From Pedobacter sp. ok626 (lineage in GTDB: Bacteria > Bacteroidota > Bacteroidia > Sphingobacteriales > Sphingobacteriaceae): DNA of 64,000 bases. The notes beneath the pieces were generated by a model, which had not been told where the DNA came from, did not search any database, and saw only the letters and a list, made by a program, of their open reading frames with translations. The DNA is taken from NCBI RefSeq assembly GCF_900100435.1, contig NZ_FNEX01000018.1, forward strand, positions 104,161 through 168,160. The letters run 5' to 3'. This document shows positions 54,109 through 63,800 of the stretch, one piece after another; the stretch's first letter is position 1; each line of letters opens with the position of its first letter. Position numbers and translations under genes: made by a program.

Positions 54109-55530
54109 TTAAAGCTTTACGCCAACCGAATTGATGACTTCTGGTTTAGTTTTGTCCGCCGTCTTGATCACGACATTTTTAAATGTCCAGTTTTCCGCAT
54201 AATCAATCGTTCCGGCAGTAAGGCCATTTACATCTATGTTGACGAGCTTAAAGTTCTTTAAAATGGTTGCTTTAAAGCCAATTGCATTAATCGCTTTCTT
54301 GGCTTCCGTAGCTTTAACATTGTAAACTGTTACGTTTTGGATTCTAGGAATACCCTTAGATTCTGGGGTAACCCTGTTTAACAGCTTTGTCCAATGTGCT
54401 GGAATAGAATCAGGATTGTAACCTGCCGGAAGTGTAGAATAGCTGTAAGTTGGGTTCCAATTTGGATTGATCTGGATCACATTACCTACTCCATGCATGG
54501 TGATGTTACCGAAATAGATATCTTCTACTGTACCACCACGTGTCCGGGCCGATTTAATATTTAAAGCATTCCCCGTACCGTACCCAACAAGATCGGTAGC
54601 CCATACGTGGCGAATGCCCCCCGAGGTTTCGCTACCGAGGGTTAAAAGTCCAGCGCCCTTTCTGGCTACACTATTCCGTATCACAACATACTCTGTTGGA
54701 CGATTTACCCGAAGGCCATCCCAATCGCGTCCAGCCTTTAAGCAGAAATTATCATCATTGCAGTCGATATCACAGTTTTGCACCAAGATCCATGACGAGG
54801 AATCAACGTCAATGCCATCGGTACTTGGTCCATGGCCGCCCACATTGTTGCGAATGGTAATGTTGTCTACAGTTACATATGAAGAGTAAAGTACCTGCAC
54901 GGTCCAAAAACCGGCCTGTTGCGCATGAATGTCTCTTAAAATAATATTTTTTGAATCGGCAATTAAAATGGTTCTTGGTCTTTTGGCATCATAATCTACA
55001 ATCCAGCGTAAGCCTTTCGGATCGTAATCTTCTTTACGGATCTTCCAATAATGATCCCAAAACACCTTCCCTTGTGCGTTAATTAACCCTTCGCCACTGA
55101 TACCTGCATTTTCCTGATTCAGAATATTTAACAAGGCAGCCGGCCATTTCATTTCTATGCCAGCTACACGCGTATCTATCTCCTTGTAATCTTTAATATT
55201 TTCGCTGCCCAATAACTCAACGCCTTTGTCAATCCTAAAGTTGACTCCTTTTTTAATAAATACGGAGCCTGTAAGGTATTTCCCCGGACTGAATATAACT
55301 ACCCCACCGCCTTTCGCTGCACAATCATCAATCGCTTGCTGAATGGCTTTGGTGTTTAATGTTTTTCCATCGTTTACGGCACCATACTTAGTTACGTTGA
55401 ACGTGGTTTTCTTAAAAGTAATGGCTTTTGCCCCAACTTTTGAAACCCATTCTGGAGCTTTAGGTTGAGCAAATAAGGAAACTGAAAAAAAGAATAAAGC
55501 AAAAAATAGCAGATTGTTGTAAAATCTCAT
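54109..55530 (-). CDS. GH28 polygalacturonase-family enzyme
   Basis: A 473-residue exported protein (signal peptide ending VSLFAQ) with a right-handed beta-helix. GH28 elements are visible: KYGAVNDGKTLNTKAIQQAI at the start, GPSTDGIDVDSS with D238, DCNDDNFCLKAGRDWD with D259 and D260, and LTLGSETSGGIRHV. NIKSARTRGGTVEDIYF follows. The canonical catalytic Asp residues are therefore present. Family members hydrolyse homogalacturonan or rhamnogalacturonan, and the DDNFCLKAG form is common among exo-acting bacterial enzymes. It opens a three-gene operon under operator F. Confidence 0.93.
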   Translation of the reverse strand: MRFYNNLLFFALFFFSVSLFAQPKAPEWVSKVGAKAITFKKTTFNVTKYGAVNDGKTLNTKAIQQAIDDCAAKGGGVVIFSPGKYLTGSVFIKKGVNFRIDKGVELLGSENIKDYKEIDTRVAGIEMKWPAALLNILNQENAGISGEGLINAQGKVFWDHYWKIRKEDYDPKGLRWIVDYDAKRPRTILIADSKNIILRDIHAQQAGFWTVQVLYSSYVTVDNITIRNNVGGHGPSTDGIDVDSSSWILVQNCDIDCNDDNFCLKAGRDWDGLRVNRPTEYVVIRNSVARKGAGLLTLGSETSGGIRHVWATDLVGYGTGNALNIKSARTRGGTVEDIYFGNITMHGVGNVIQINPNWNPTYSYSTLPAGYNPDSIPAHWTKLLNRVTPESKGIPRIQNVTVYNVKATEAKKAINAIGFKATILKNFKLVNIDVNGLTAGTIDYAENWTFKNVVIKTADKTKPEVINSVGVKL

Positions 55531-55595
55531 AGTGATTGAGGGTATACTCGGTTAAGGTAAAAAATTAAAGCCCTTTTAATATTATAGCAATTGGA

Positions 55596-55641
55596 TAAAC
55601 ATAAAAAGTAAAAGGGTAAACAGCAACCTGCCTCATCCTGC
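55596..55641 (-). promoter_or_regulatory. PUL operator/promoter F (GH28-MG2-sulfatase operon)
   Basis: On the minus strand CAGGATGAGGCAGGTTG (within 55623-55641) is followed after 20 bp by TATGTTTA (55596-55603), a good -7 box. The start codon at 55530 is 93 bp away. The operator has the same 19 bases as copy B. It lies just beyond the end of the GH65-like gene and restarts transcription in the middle of a same-strand gene series. Confidence 0.8.
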
Positions 55642-55651
55642 TATTTTGTTT

Positions 55652-57802
55652 TTACATCATCTTTTTAAAGCCCTCCCACTTTACTTTCCAGGTTCCATCT
55701 TTAGGGAAACCGGGACTTTCAACAGTGTTGCCATCCCAGCCTGCGCACATCATCGCAATAGCCGTCAGCAAGCCCCCGTTACCGGGCAGGTACAAGCGCA
55801 AGCGATCATCCTGATAATTATGTCCGTTAACCAAATAAGTGTTTGTTTTAACATTCATCAACAAGGCATCAATCGCTTTCTCTGGCATATTTAAACGTGC
55901 AGCAGTCATGGCAGTCATCGGGAAATCCCAGCCCCAGGTATCATTCCAACTCCAGGTATCCCAAACAAGATTAAAGGTATTTTTCATGACAGCCTTATCC
56001 AACAAGCTGGTTTCCGGTAGCATTCCATATGCACCTAAAACAGAAGGATGATCTGTTTTATATTCTGGATTAGTGTAAGAATCTGTTGCACTCTCTGTTG
56101 CCAGATAAACCCCATCCTGCTTTGGCAAGGGCGATAATTTAGCGATCACATCATCCCATTTTGCATTACGTTCCATGCCTAAACGACTGCGCCATTGTTG
56201 CGCAGTTTTTAAGGCCCATTCCCAATAAGCCAATTCGTAAGTCGGGTTAAATGTAGTTTCGGCTTTAAAGCGTTCTTGGGCAGGAATTAAACCCGGTCCT
56301 AACACATAGCGCTCTTTATCCACATCATAATGTGCAAAAGAGGCCATGAAATCGGCTGTCTTGAAAACCAGATCCTTATATTTTTGGAGTGTTTTCTGAT
56401 CAGGATGAGCCCTGTATTCAAGCTCTGTAAATGTAATGATATGTGGCTGTTGCCAGATCAGCATCGCTCCTACCGACGAAGGAGATTCATTTCCTTTATT
56501 GTCTGTCATTTTTTGCCATCGTACACCATCAAAACCTTGACGTTTGGCTAGCTTGGCAGCCTTATCTTTCACGGTAAAATACCAATCCACGCTTTTACTC
56601 AACAATGCAGGTCTGCCCCAAAGTGCAAAATGCACACCATGCCACCAGTGCATCTCCAGATGCGGTTTGCCAAACCAGCTGTTGTAAGTTAAGCCTGTTT
56701 CTTGTGGGGGAAAATCTCCCGCACACTGGATTTTAGTAAGATATAGTGATAAGATGATCCTACGCTCCAATTCAAAAGCACGCTTATCAATGCTGCCACT
56801 AAAATCAACCGCAGCACCGCTTAACCAAAAGGCTTTCCATTTATTGATGCTATTGGCTTGCACCGCAGCAAATAAAGGCACGCCATATTGACTTTTCTTA
56901 GCGCTAAAAAGACAGCTAAAACTAAAGTCGTTTGTTTTTTTATCAGGTATAATGGTATAGTAGTGCTTTGATTTCTCGACAATACGCGCTCCAGTTTTCC
57001 ATGAAAAAGCGGCAAAATAAGCGGCAGAATCAAGTTGATGTTTAAGAACTGCACCATTCTGGTTGCTGTTGATAATGGATGAAGTATGCTTTTCAGTATC
57101 TTCCCAGTTGTTACCAACATCCACCCAATCACCCGTAGGATAAGGGAAACGCAACCTGATTTTTAACCGGCCCAATTTAATCAGGTCAGATTTAACTGTT
57201 GTGGCAATCAGGTCTTGATCCTGATGCCCCACTGTAATTACAGTTACCGGAATACCCTCAAAGGTAAAGGAACTTCTAATTTCTCCTGTCCATGGATCTA
57301 GCATTTGCTTAATATCTTTGATATCAGCAGGCATGGCAGGGTCGCCATTGGCTTTGCTCAACTCAAAACCTATATTACCTAATTGTAATCGGTGTACATT
57401 TTGCCGGTAATAATTAGATGCGTCTTTAGTCCGTTGCGTCTCATTCAACTGAACCGTATAAGACACTTTACGCCCGTACTGATCGTAATACTTATAGGTT
57501 TCTTCAAGCCTATAGTTGGCGGTATCTTTAAAACTATCCCAAGCCCATTCTGATTGTGTCCCCAGTGGTACACCTTTTTCATAAGCATCCGGAAAAGTTT
57601 GCAGGCCCGTTGCATCCACCGTAAAGGCAAACTTTCCATTACCTACAGAAAGTGAGGATAAAGAATCAATTTTATTAATCAATACCTGATGTCTTTGTAC
57701 CAATCCCTGACGGTTTATCTGTGCGTACAAACTGGTAAATGGACATAAAAAGGTAAGCAACATTACTGCTGCAAGTTTTCTTCCAAAAAATAGCATCTTC
57801 AT
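55652..57802 (-). CDS. GH65-like (alpha/alpha)6-barrel glycosidase, clan GH-L type
   Basis: A 716-residue exported protein (signal peptide ending TSLYAQ). The N-terminal beta-supersandwich begins NRQGLVQRHQVLINKIDSLS and includes LSVGNGKFAFTVDATGLQTF. It is followed by an (alpha/alpha)6-type domain with HLEMHWWHGVHFALWGRPAL, TFNPTYELAYWEWALKTA and TWSWNDTWGWDFPMTAMTAA. The layout resembles clan GH-L proteins often labelled GH65 in Bacteroidota, though the phosphorylase phosphate loop is not evident. I cannot name the substrate. It is encoded 4 nt after the PL1 pectate lyase and is the last gene of the right-hand operon. Confidence 0.62.
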   Translation of the reverse strand: MKMLFFGRKLAAVMLLTFLCPFTSLYAQINRQGLVQRHQVLINKIDSLSSLSVGNGKFAFTVDATGLQTFPDAYEKGVPLGTQSEWAWDSFKDTANYRLEETYKYYDQYGRKVSYTVQLNETQRTKDASNYYRQNVHRLQLGNIGFELSKANGDPAMPADIKDIKQMLDPWTGEIRSSFTFEGIPVTVITVGHQDQDLIATTVKSDLIKLGRLKIRLRFPYPTGDWVDVGNNWEDTEKHTSSIINSNQNGAVLKHQLDSAAYFAAFSWKTGARIVEKSKHYYTIIPDKKTNDFSFSCLFSAKKSQYGVPLFAAVQANSINKWKAFWLSGAAVDFSGSIDKRAFELERRIILSLYLTKIQCAGDFPPQETGLTYNSWFGKPHLEMHWWHGVHFALWGRPALLSKSVDWYFTVKDKAAKLAKRQGFDGVRWQKMTDNKGNESPSSVGAMLIWQQPHIITFTELEYRAHPDQKTLQKYKDLVFKTADFMASFAHYDVDKERYVLGPGLIPAQERFKAETTFNPTYELAYWEWALKTAQQWRSRLGMERNAKWDDVIAKLSPLPKQDGVYLATESATDSYTNPEYKTDHPSVLGAYGMLPETSLLDKAVMKNTFNLVWDTWSWNDTWGWDFPMTAMTAARLNMPEKAIDALLMNVKTNTYLVNGHNYQDDRLRLYLPGNGGLLTAIAMMCAGWDGNTVESPGFPKDGTWKVKWEGFKKMM

Positions 57803-57806
57803 ATTC

Positions 57807-59060
57807 TTATCGTTTTACTAAGCTATTGATGTATAGTTCAAGGTTCGTATAACCTGTTCCGCTAATTTTAGTCGCATCGGCGGCATTACGATGGTCTAGT
57901 TTATTTTTCTTTTCCCAATCGTCAGGGATACCATCTTCGTCTGTGTCCTTTACATTTGAGCGGATCTCTTTTGGCAGGTCTTGTCCACCTGCATCCGCTT
58001 CTGTTTTAAAAATCGCACCGCTTTTACCCAGACTTTTAAAATAGCCAATGATCCTATTGTCGACAGCATCTCGTTTTAAAGAAGAACCAGCCTCTGCCAT
58101 AACCATTTTGCAAGCTTCAGCAGCCATGCCGATCTTAACATTACTTTTTAGCAGAAGGGTAGGTTCTTTGAGTAGCGTAGCAGTTTCTTTTATAAAATCT
58201 TCATCCCTAATCAAACGTCCGTTTAGCTTGCCATCTTTATCAAGATCAGCGTAGTTATCTTTATGAAATACGTGGTCTGTTGCAGAGAACATACTCAAAA
58301 ACTCATTTGTAGAACTTGGGCCTGCAATGAAATAGTTACCTACAATATCCTGGTAGTGATTGGCACTGGAATGCCCTCCCACAAATCCACTTTTACCCCA
58401 GTTGTAAATCACATTGTTGATAAACTCAATACTTGCCTTAGCTTTTGGATTACGGCTTTGGTTCCCTGAAAATAGAGAATGATGTATGGTGACATTTTCA
58501 GGCACTTCCAGGAGAGCACCAAAACGTTGCGGATCTATACTTTCTGCAATCATACAATACTGTAAGGTTACATTCTTGCTTTTCTTGATGTGCAGGTTAT
58601 CCCATCTACCCCATTCAATCGATACGTGATCAAAAATGATGTCCTTTAAATCGTCAGCAACTACGGTACATGATCCTTTAGACATATTGATGCTTCCCCT
58701 AAAACGGATATAGCGTACAATTGTACTGTCTTTGAAAGAAACGCCGTTGCCGTAAATGGTTATGCCCTCGCCCGGTGCAGTTTGACCAGCAATGGTAGTA
58801 CGGGCTGCAACGGAGATTTTAGCTCCAATTTTAATTACTCCGGAAACATCGAACACCACAGTCCTGCCAGATTGGCTCACGGCATCACGAAAAGAGCCTT
58901 TACCGGAATCATCGAGATTGGTTACCCGATAAACTGTACCGCCACGGCCGCCAGTTGCAAAGCGGCCAAAGCCCTCCGCTCCCGGAAAAGCAAGCTGTTG
59001 TGCATTGGTCAAAAAAGTTGAGAAAAAAGAGAGAATTAAAACTAAAAAAGTACGTTGCAT
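57807..59060 (-). CDS. PL1 pectate lyase
   Basis: A 417-residue exported beta-helix protein (signal peptide ending LTNAQQ). The start AFPGAEGFGRFATGGRGGTV and VTNLDDSGKGSFRDAVSQSG is typical of Bacteroidota PL1. The catalytic Arg is R203 in FSGNQSRNPKAKA, and EFINNVIYNWGKSG follows. The C-terminus carries a calcium-binding thrombospondin type 3-like segment (VKDTDEDGIPDDWEKKNKLD). It cleaves homogalacturonan by beta-elimination at the surface or in the periplasm. It follows SusD of pair 4 by 40 nt and precedes the GH65-like gene by 4 nt. Confidence 0.93.
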   Translation of the reverse strand: MQRTFLVLILSFFSTFLTNAQQLAFPGAEGFGRFATGGRGGTVYRVTNLDDSGKGSFRDAVSQSGRTVVFDVSGVIKIGAKISVAARTTIAGQTAPGEGITIYGNGVSFKDSTIVRYIRFRGSINMSKGSCTVVADDLKDIIFDHVSIEWGRWDNLHIKKSKNVTLQYCMIAESIDPQRFGALLEVPENVTIHHSLFSGNQSRNPKAKASIEFINNVIYNWGKSGFVGGHSSANHYQDIVGNYFIAGPSSTNEFLSMFSATDHVFHKDNYADLDKDGKLNGRLIRDEDFIKETATLLKEPTLLLKSNVKIGMAAEACKMVMAEAGSSLKRDAVDNRIIGYFKSLGKSGAIFKTEADAGGQDLPKEIRSNVKDTDEDGIPDDWEKKNKLDHRNAADATKISGTGYTNLELYINSLVKR

Positions 59061-59100
59061 TTAATGTGTTTTTATAGGGTGATCAATAGGTAGAATCGTG

Positions 59101-60813
59101 TTATTTGAGTTTAAAGGGTAAGTACCAATTGGCTTTGTTAGACAAACGTGAACGCACAAGTGCAGCAGATGCGCCATCACCCGCAGCCTCAAATTTTGCA
59201 GCAATTTTATCTGCAAGGTAATTCGGTTCAGTAGTTTGTCTGCGCAATGCTATACGCAAGAGGTCTTGCCAGCGGTAACCTTCGAAGGCAGTTTCCAGTG
59301 CCTCCTCCTGGATGATCTTATTCTCCGTATCTACAATTGCATTAGTAGTCAGAATAGGCACATTTTGATTAACAGCTCGGCCTCTGATCCCTTTATTCCG
59401 ATACCAATTACCTCTGAAAGCGTTTGTAGTTGTGCCATCAAAATCAAATGGATAAGTATCCGGAACACCATTATAGGTAGATTTTGTTCCGAAAGTTTCA
59501 TAAATACCAGCATTAATTAAAGCACCTGCAAGCACACTACGATCTAACCTATTTGCGGCTTCAGCAAAGCGCATGTGCATTACCGCAGCACGATAAACAA
59601 TCCAAACCCCCGTTTTTTCAAAAGGCAATGCAGAAGTGTAGTTCATGGTATATTTTAAAACTTCAGGATCCTCACCGACCATACCATACGACATATTTCT
59701 ACCTCGTCGATCCGTCAAACTGCCATCAAGTCTTACTTGATTATTCCAATTGCCCATTGATAGCGCTGAGGGCTTAACGAGGTAATTGCCTGATGTTGAA
59801 AACAGCGTCAGCAATGGGTTTCCAGGTGCAAAACGACCACTGAAAGGCAGTGTCCACATCCTTTCCCAATTCGTAATCCGATCTGCCAAAGCACCATAAA
59901 AAATCTTCGTCCAGGGATTGAGCACCGCCGTAGTTTTAAGCGAGTGATCTGCGGAATTGTCATCAGACACCCTATAGGTATCAAAAATATCCACCTGTTG
60001 ATCAGCGCTGGTGCTACTATTGGTTCCGATTTCCATCACCTCCCTGTAATACTTTGCGGCAATTAAATAATCGCCTTTCCACAGGTGAAGATCGGCCAGG
60101 AACGATTTTCTCTGGATAAAAAACTTAAATACGCCATCCCTAAGGACATACGAGTCCATCGGCAACATCAACGTTGGACTCGCAGCAGAGGTATTCTGAT
60201 TGAGGTATTCTTTGGGTATAGCTTCAGTTTCGGCAATAAGCTGAGTCAGCAAATCCTCAAATAACAATTTTGGAAATTTACCTTGATCCTTAAGGTCATT
60301 GACATCACTTAGTGCATCTGTTACGTAGGGTACACTACCATAGTGGATACCAAGCTGTAGATAAATCCAACTGCGTAAAAACAAAATATCAGTATAGCGC
60401 TGATAAAACTGGGTATTATCCAGTAATTTTTTACTGCGCATGATTTCAAAATTCTTCAACGCGTCATTGCAATTCAAAATAACTTCATAAAAAGGCTTAG
60501 GGTCAGCATAGGGGTTATCTTCTACTACCGTTTGTGTGCCTAACTGTCTTAAATAAGTATTGGCATTTCTAGTTACATCCAGCAAGTCTGCCCTCAGCTC
60601 ATTAAGCAGGATATAGCGATCGGCCAGACCTACAAATTTCCCGTAAATCCCAAGTACGGCAGCATCTGCATCATACACATTCTGATAGGTTTGTGATGAT
60701 TCTAAAGCATCTTTAGGTTTAATGTCAAACATTTTTTTACAGGAAGCCATAGTGCTCAGCCCTAGGACAATCAGTATAGATTTTCTTATTTTAATGGATA
60801 ATTTCGTGTTCAT
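59101..60813 (-). CDS. SusD/RagB-family lipoprotein (pair 4)
   Basis: A 570-residue lipoprotein with lipobox STMASC and mature start KKMFDIKPKDALES. RagB/SusD features are YGKFVGLADRYILLNELRADL, NPYADPKPFYEVILNCNDAL and the closing ETAFEGYRWQDLLRIALRR with NWYLPFKLK. It is a clear paralogue of the SusD at 13663-15429, sharing order and long identical stretches, so the two pairs arose by duplication. It is encoded 20 nt after its SusC and should act with it in uptake of a pectin oligosaccharide. Confidence 0.93.
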   Translation of the reverse strand: MNTKLSIKIRKSILIVLGLSTMASCKKMFDIKPKDALESSQTYQNVYDADAAVLGIYGKFVGLADRYILLNELRADLLDVTRNANTYLRQLGTQTVVEDNPYADPKPFYEVILNCNDALKNFEIMRSKKLLDNTQFYQRYTDILFLRSWIYLQLGIHYGSVPYVTDALSDVNDLKDQGKFPKLLFEDLLTQLIAETEAIPKEYLNQNTSAASPTLMLPMDSYVLRDGVFKFFIQRKSFLADLHLWKGDYLIAAKYYREVMEIGTNSSTSADQQVDIFDTYRVSDDNSADHSLKTTAVLNPWTKIFYGALADRITNWERMWTLPFSGRFAPGNPLLTLFSTSGNYLVKPSALSMGNWNNQVRLDGSLTDRRGRNMSYGMVGEDPEVLKYTMNYTSALPFEKTGVWIVYRAAVMHMRFAEAANRLDRSVLAGALINAGIYETFGTKSTYNGVPDTYPFDFDGTTTNAFRGNWYRNKGIRGRAVNQNVPILTTNAIVDTENKIIQEEALETAFEGYRWQDLLRIALRRQTTEPNYLADKIAAKFEAAGDGASAALVRSRLSNKANWYLPFKLK

Positions 60814-60833
60814 ATTCCTTCTTCTAAACTAAA

Positions 60834-63800
60834 CTACAGACCAATTCTAACACCCAGTTGTACTGACTTTGTTCCGGGCTCCAACCCCGTATCCACTCCT
60901 CTTGCGAATACACTACTACCTGCACTAAACTCAGGATCATAGCCCTTGTATTTAGTGAGCGTAAGTAAATTATTGGCAATGGCATACACAGTTGCAGACC
61001 TAAAGAAAGCAAGCTTAGGCAGTTTATAACTTAAGGCTAAGGACCTCAATTTCAAATAAGAGCCATCTTCAATCCAGCGATCTGAGAATCTTGAATTTCT
61101 GGATGGGTCGTCCCAGGAAGCACGCGGTATATCGGTTACCTGCCCATTCACACGCCATCTGTTTACTACAGCCAGCGTTTGGTTGTTGTATCCGTTCATG
61201 CTCTCCAGCGCGGCGCGTGTCCCATTGTAAATATCATTTCCATAAGTAAACGTAAACAAGGCATCCAATGTCCATTGTTTGTAAGACAGTTTATTACTGA
61301 ACGATCCGGTAAAATCAGGATTTGGGTTGCCAATTACCTGTCTGTCATTTTCATCAATGGTACCGTCTCCATTTGTCTCCACAAAGCGCATATCCCCACC
61401 TTGAAAAGGAATAAAGTCACCATCAACTGTTTTATTACTTAAACCAGAAGCCAGCGCTTCCGCATCAGTGGCATATACCCCTTTTGTTTTGTATCCATAG
61501 AATAAGTTAGCAGCTGAACCAGGTTGGGTAATAATCGTTGCTCCAGAGAAATTAGTAATCAGATTTTGGTTTTCACCAAGGCCGATCACTTTATTTCTAT
61601 TGAGCGCATAAGTAAAGCCCATGTCCCATTTCAGGTTATTTTTATTGATCAATCGGCCACTTACCGCGAGCTCAACACCCTTATTTTCCATGGTTCCGCC
61701 ATTTCGCAATCCATAATCAAATCCAGTAGCCGTTAGCATAGGTTCGTATATCAACATATCCGATATTTTATTGCGATATATATCCAGACTGATATTCAAT
61801 CTTTCTTTCAAGAATGAGGCATCCATACCAACATTTAATTTGGCATTTGTTTCCCATTTCAAAGCAGTGTTGCCAATGTTACCTCTAATCAAACCTTGTC
61901 TACCCAGAAAGTTCTGAGAAACATAATAGGTCTTAGCACTATAATTACCAATCTCATCATTACCAGTTAACCCATAACTTGCACGTAATTTAAGGCTCTC
62001 TACAAATGCATTATTGGCCATAAAATTTTCTGAAGAAACAAGCCATGAACCAGCAACAGAAGGTAATACGGCAAGCTTAACGCCATTTAAAGTCAATACA
62101 TCTGGGATTTCCTTTCCAAAACGAGATGAAGCATCTGCAGCTACATTAAATGATAAAAAGTATTTACTATAAGCCTCATAGTTCACATTAAAGTAGGTAT
62201 TTAACCAGTTCCATTTCCCCAGTGCCCCACCTACAATCCTTAAGGTACTTTGTCCACTTCCCAAGGTTACAAAATCATCACTGGCCGTATTATAAGTTGT
62301 ACCATTATCCAATTCGGCACTGCTGCTCTGGTACCTAAAACCCAGGTTTGCACTCAGCTTACTAAAGTGATTCAGATTCTTTTGGTAAGCCAACCTGGTA
62401 TCTGTATTTACGGCAAACAAACGCTGTACACCAGCCGCGACCTTATTATAACCCACTGCTGTTGGCAATAATACAGGTGTGATTCCCAGTTCTGGAGTAA
62501 AGTAGTTTTCTCTTACTTTATCATAGGTAACTCCAATTATAGTACTGATTTTAAAGGATTTGTTAAGTGTATAATCGAAACCAACAGAACCAACAAACCG
62601 GTAATTACGGTTTACGGCCTCTACGCTTTCGGCCGCTGCAACTGGATTACTTAGGCCGAAAATATCGGTATCTGAGAGGTTTGGAGAAAGTACACCTGAT
62701 TCAGATATTTCATGTGAGGAGAGAAAAGGTGATTTAACCAATGCCAGGTATAATGGATTCGTGGAATAAGCTTGCCCCTGATCTCTGAGATTCTGCTCAC
62801 TTCGGGTAAAGGCCAGGTTTGCTTGTGCTTTTAATTTTGCTGAGAGATTTAAATTGGCGTTAAAACGAGTCTGATATCTTGTTAGATCGGTCTTATGGGT
62901 TAAGCCCTCATTATTCAGGTATCCTAGTGACAAAGCGTAAGTAGCAACTTCATCTCCCCCTGTTACTTTGAGGTAATAATTTTGGCTGGTCCCGCTACTC
63001 ATTACCTTATCCTGCCAATTGGTATTTTGATGGTAGGTATAATAGTCCGGCCCAGAATTATCATTCATATAAGGCTCATCCTTGATCATCGCGTCTGTAT
63101 ATCCCGGACGAGTTCTCAACATATCCCCCAAAAATATACGGTAATTGTCGGCCTGCATTACTGGCAAATGACTTACTGTTCCATTGTATCCACCGTAAGC
63201 CGCAAAATCCAATCTGGTTGCTACATCCTTTGCCCTACTTGTAGTAATTAAAATAACACCATTGGCACCGCGCGTTCCGTACATAGAGGCACCATCTTTA
63301 AGTATCGTGATGTTATCAATATCTTTGATATCAACATTGGCTAAGTGGTTGGTCTGGTGACCAGAAATGATAGAACTGCCATAAGTATTGATGTCATAAA
63401 GTACACCATCTACTACTACAAGTGGCTGATTGGCTGCATAAAGAGAATTGTAACCTCGCAAGTAAAGATCGGCACCAATATCTGGAGTCCCCGATCTTCT
63501 AATCGCCTCCAAACCGGCAACCTTTCCTTGAAGATAAGAATCTGGTGTCTCATTGCTACGCTCCCAAGATCCATTAGGGTTAACGGCTGTAACTGCGTAT
63601 GGTGTTCTATTTTTGAGAACAATTCCGAAAGGAAGCAACGCAGCATCGTAAACAGAAGTATAGCTCTCTTCATACAAAGCCGAAGAGATGGTTTTTCGTC
63701 CTTTCAGAGCTTCTTCTTTAGACTGATAACCTTGCCCCGAAATCACCACTACCGCACGATAATCAGGAACGCTGATTTTATAATGCCCCTTTTCATCAGT

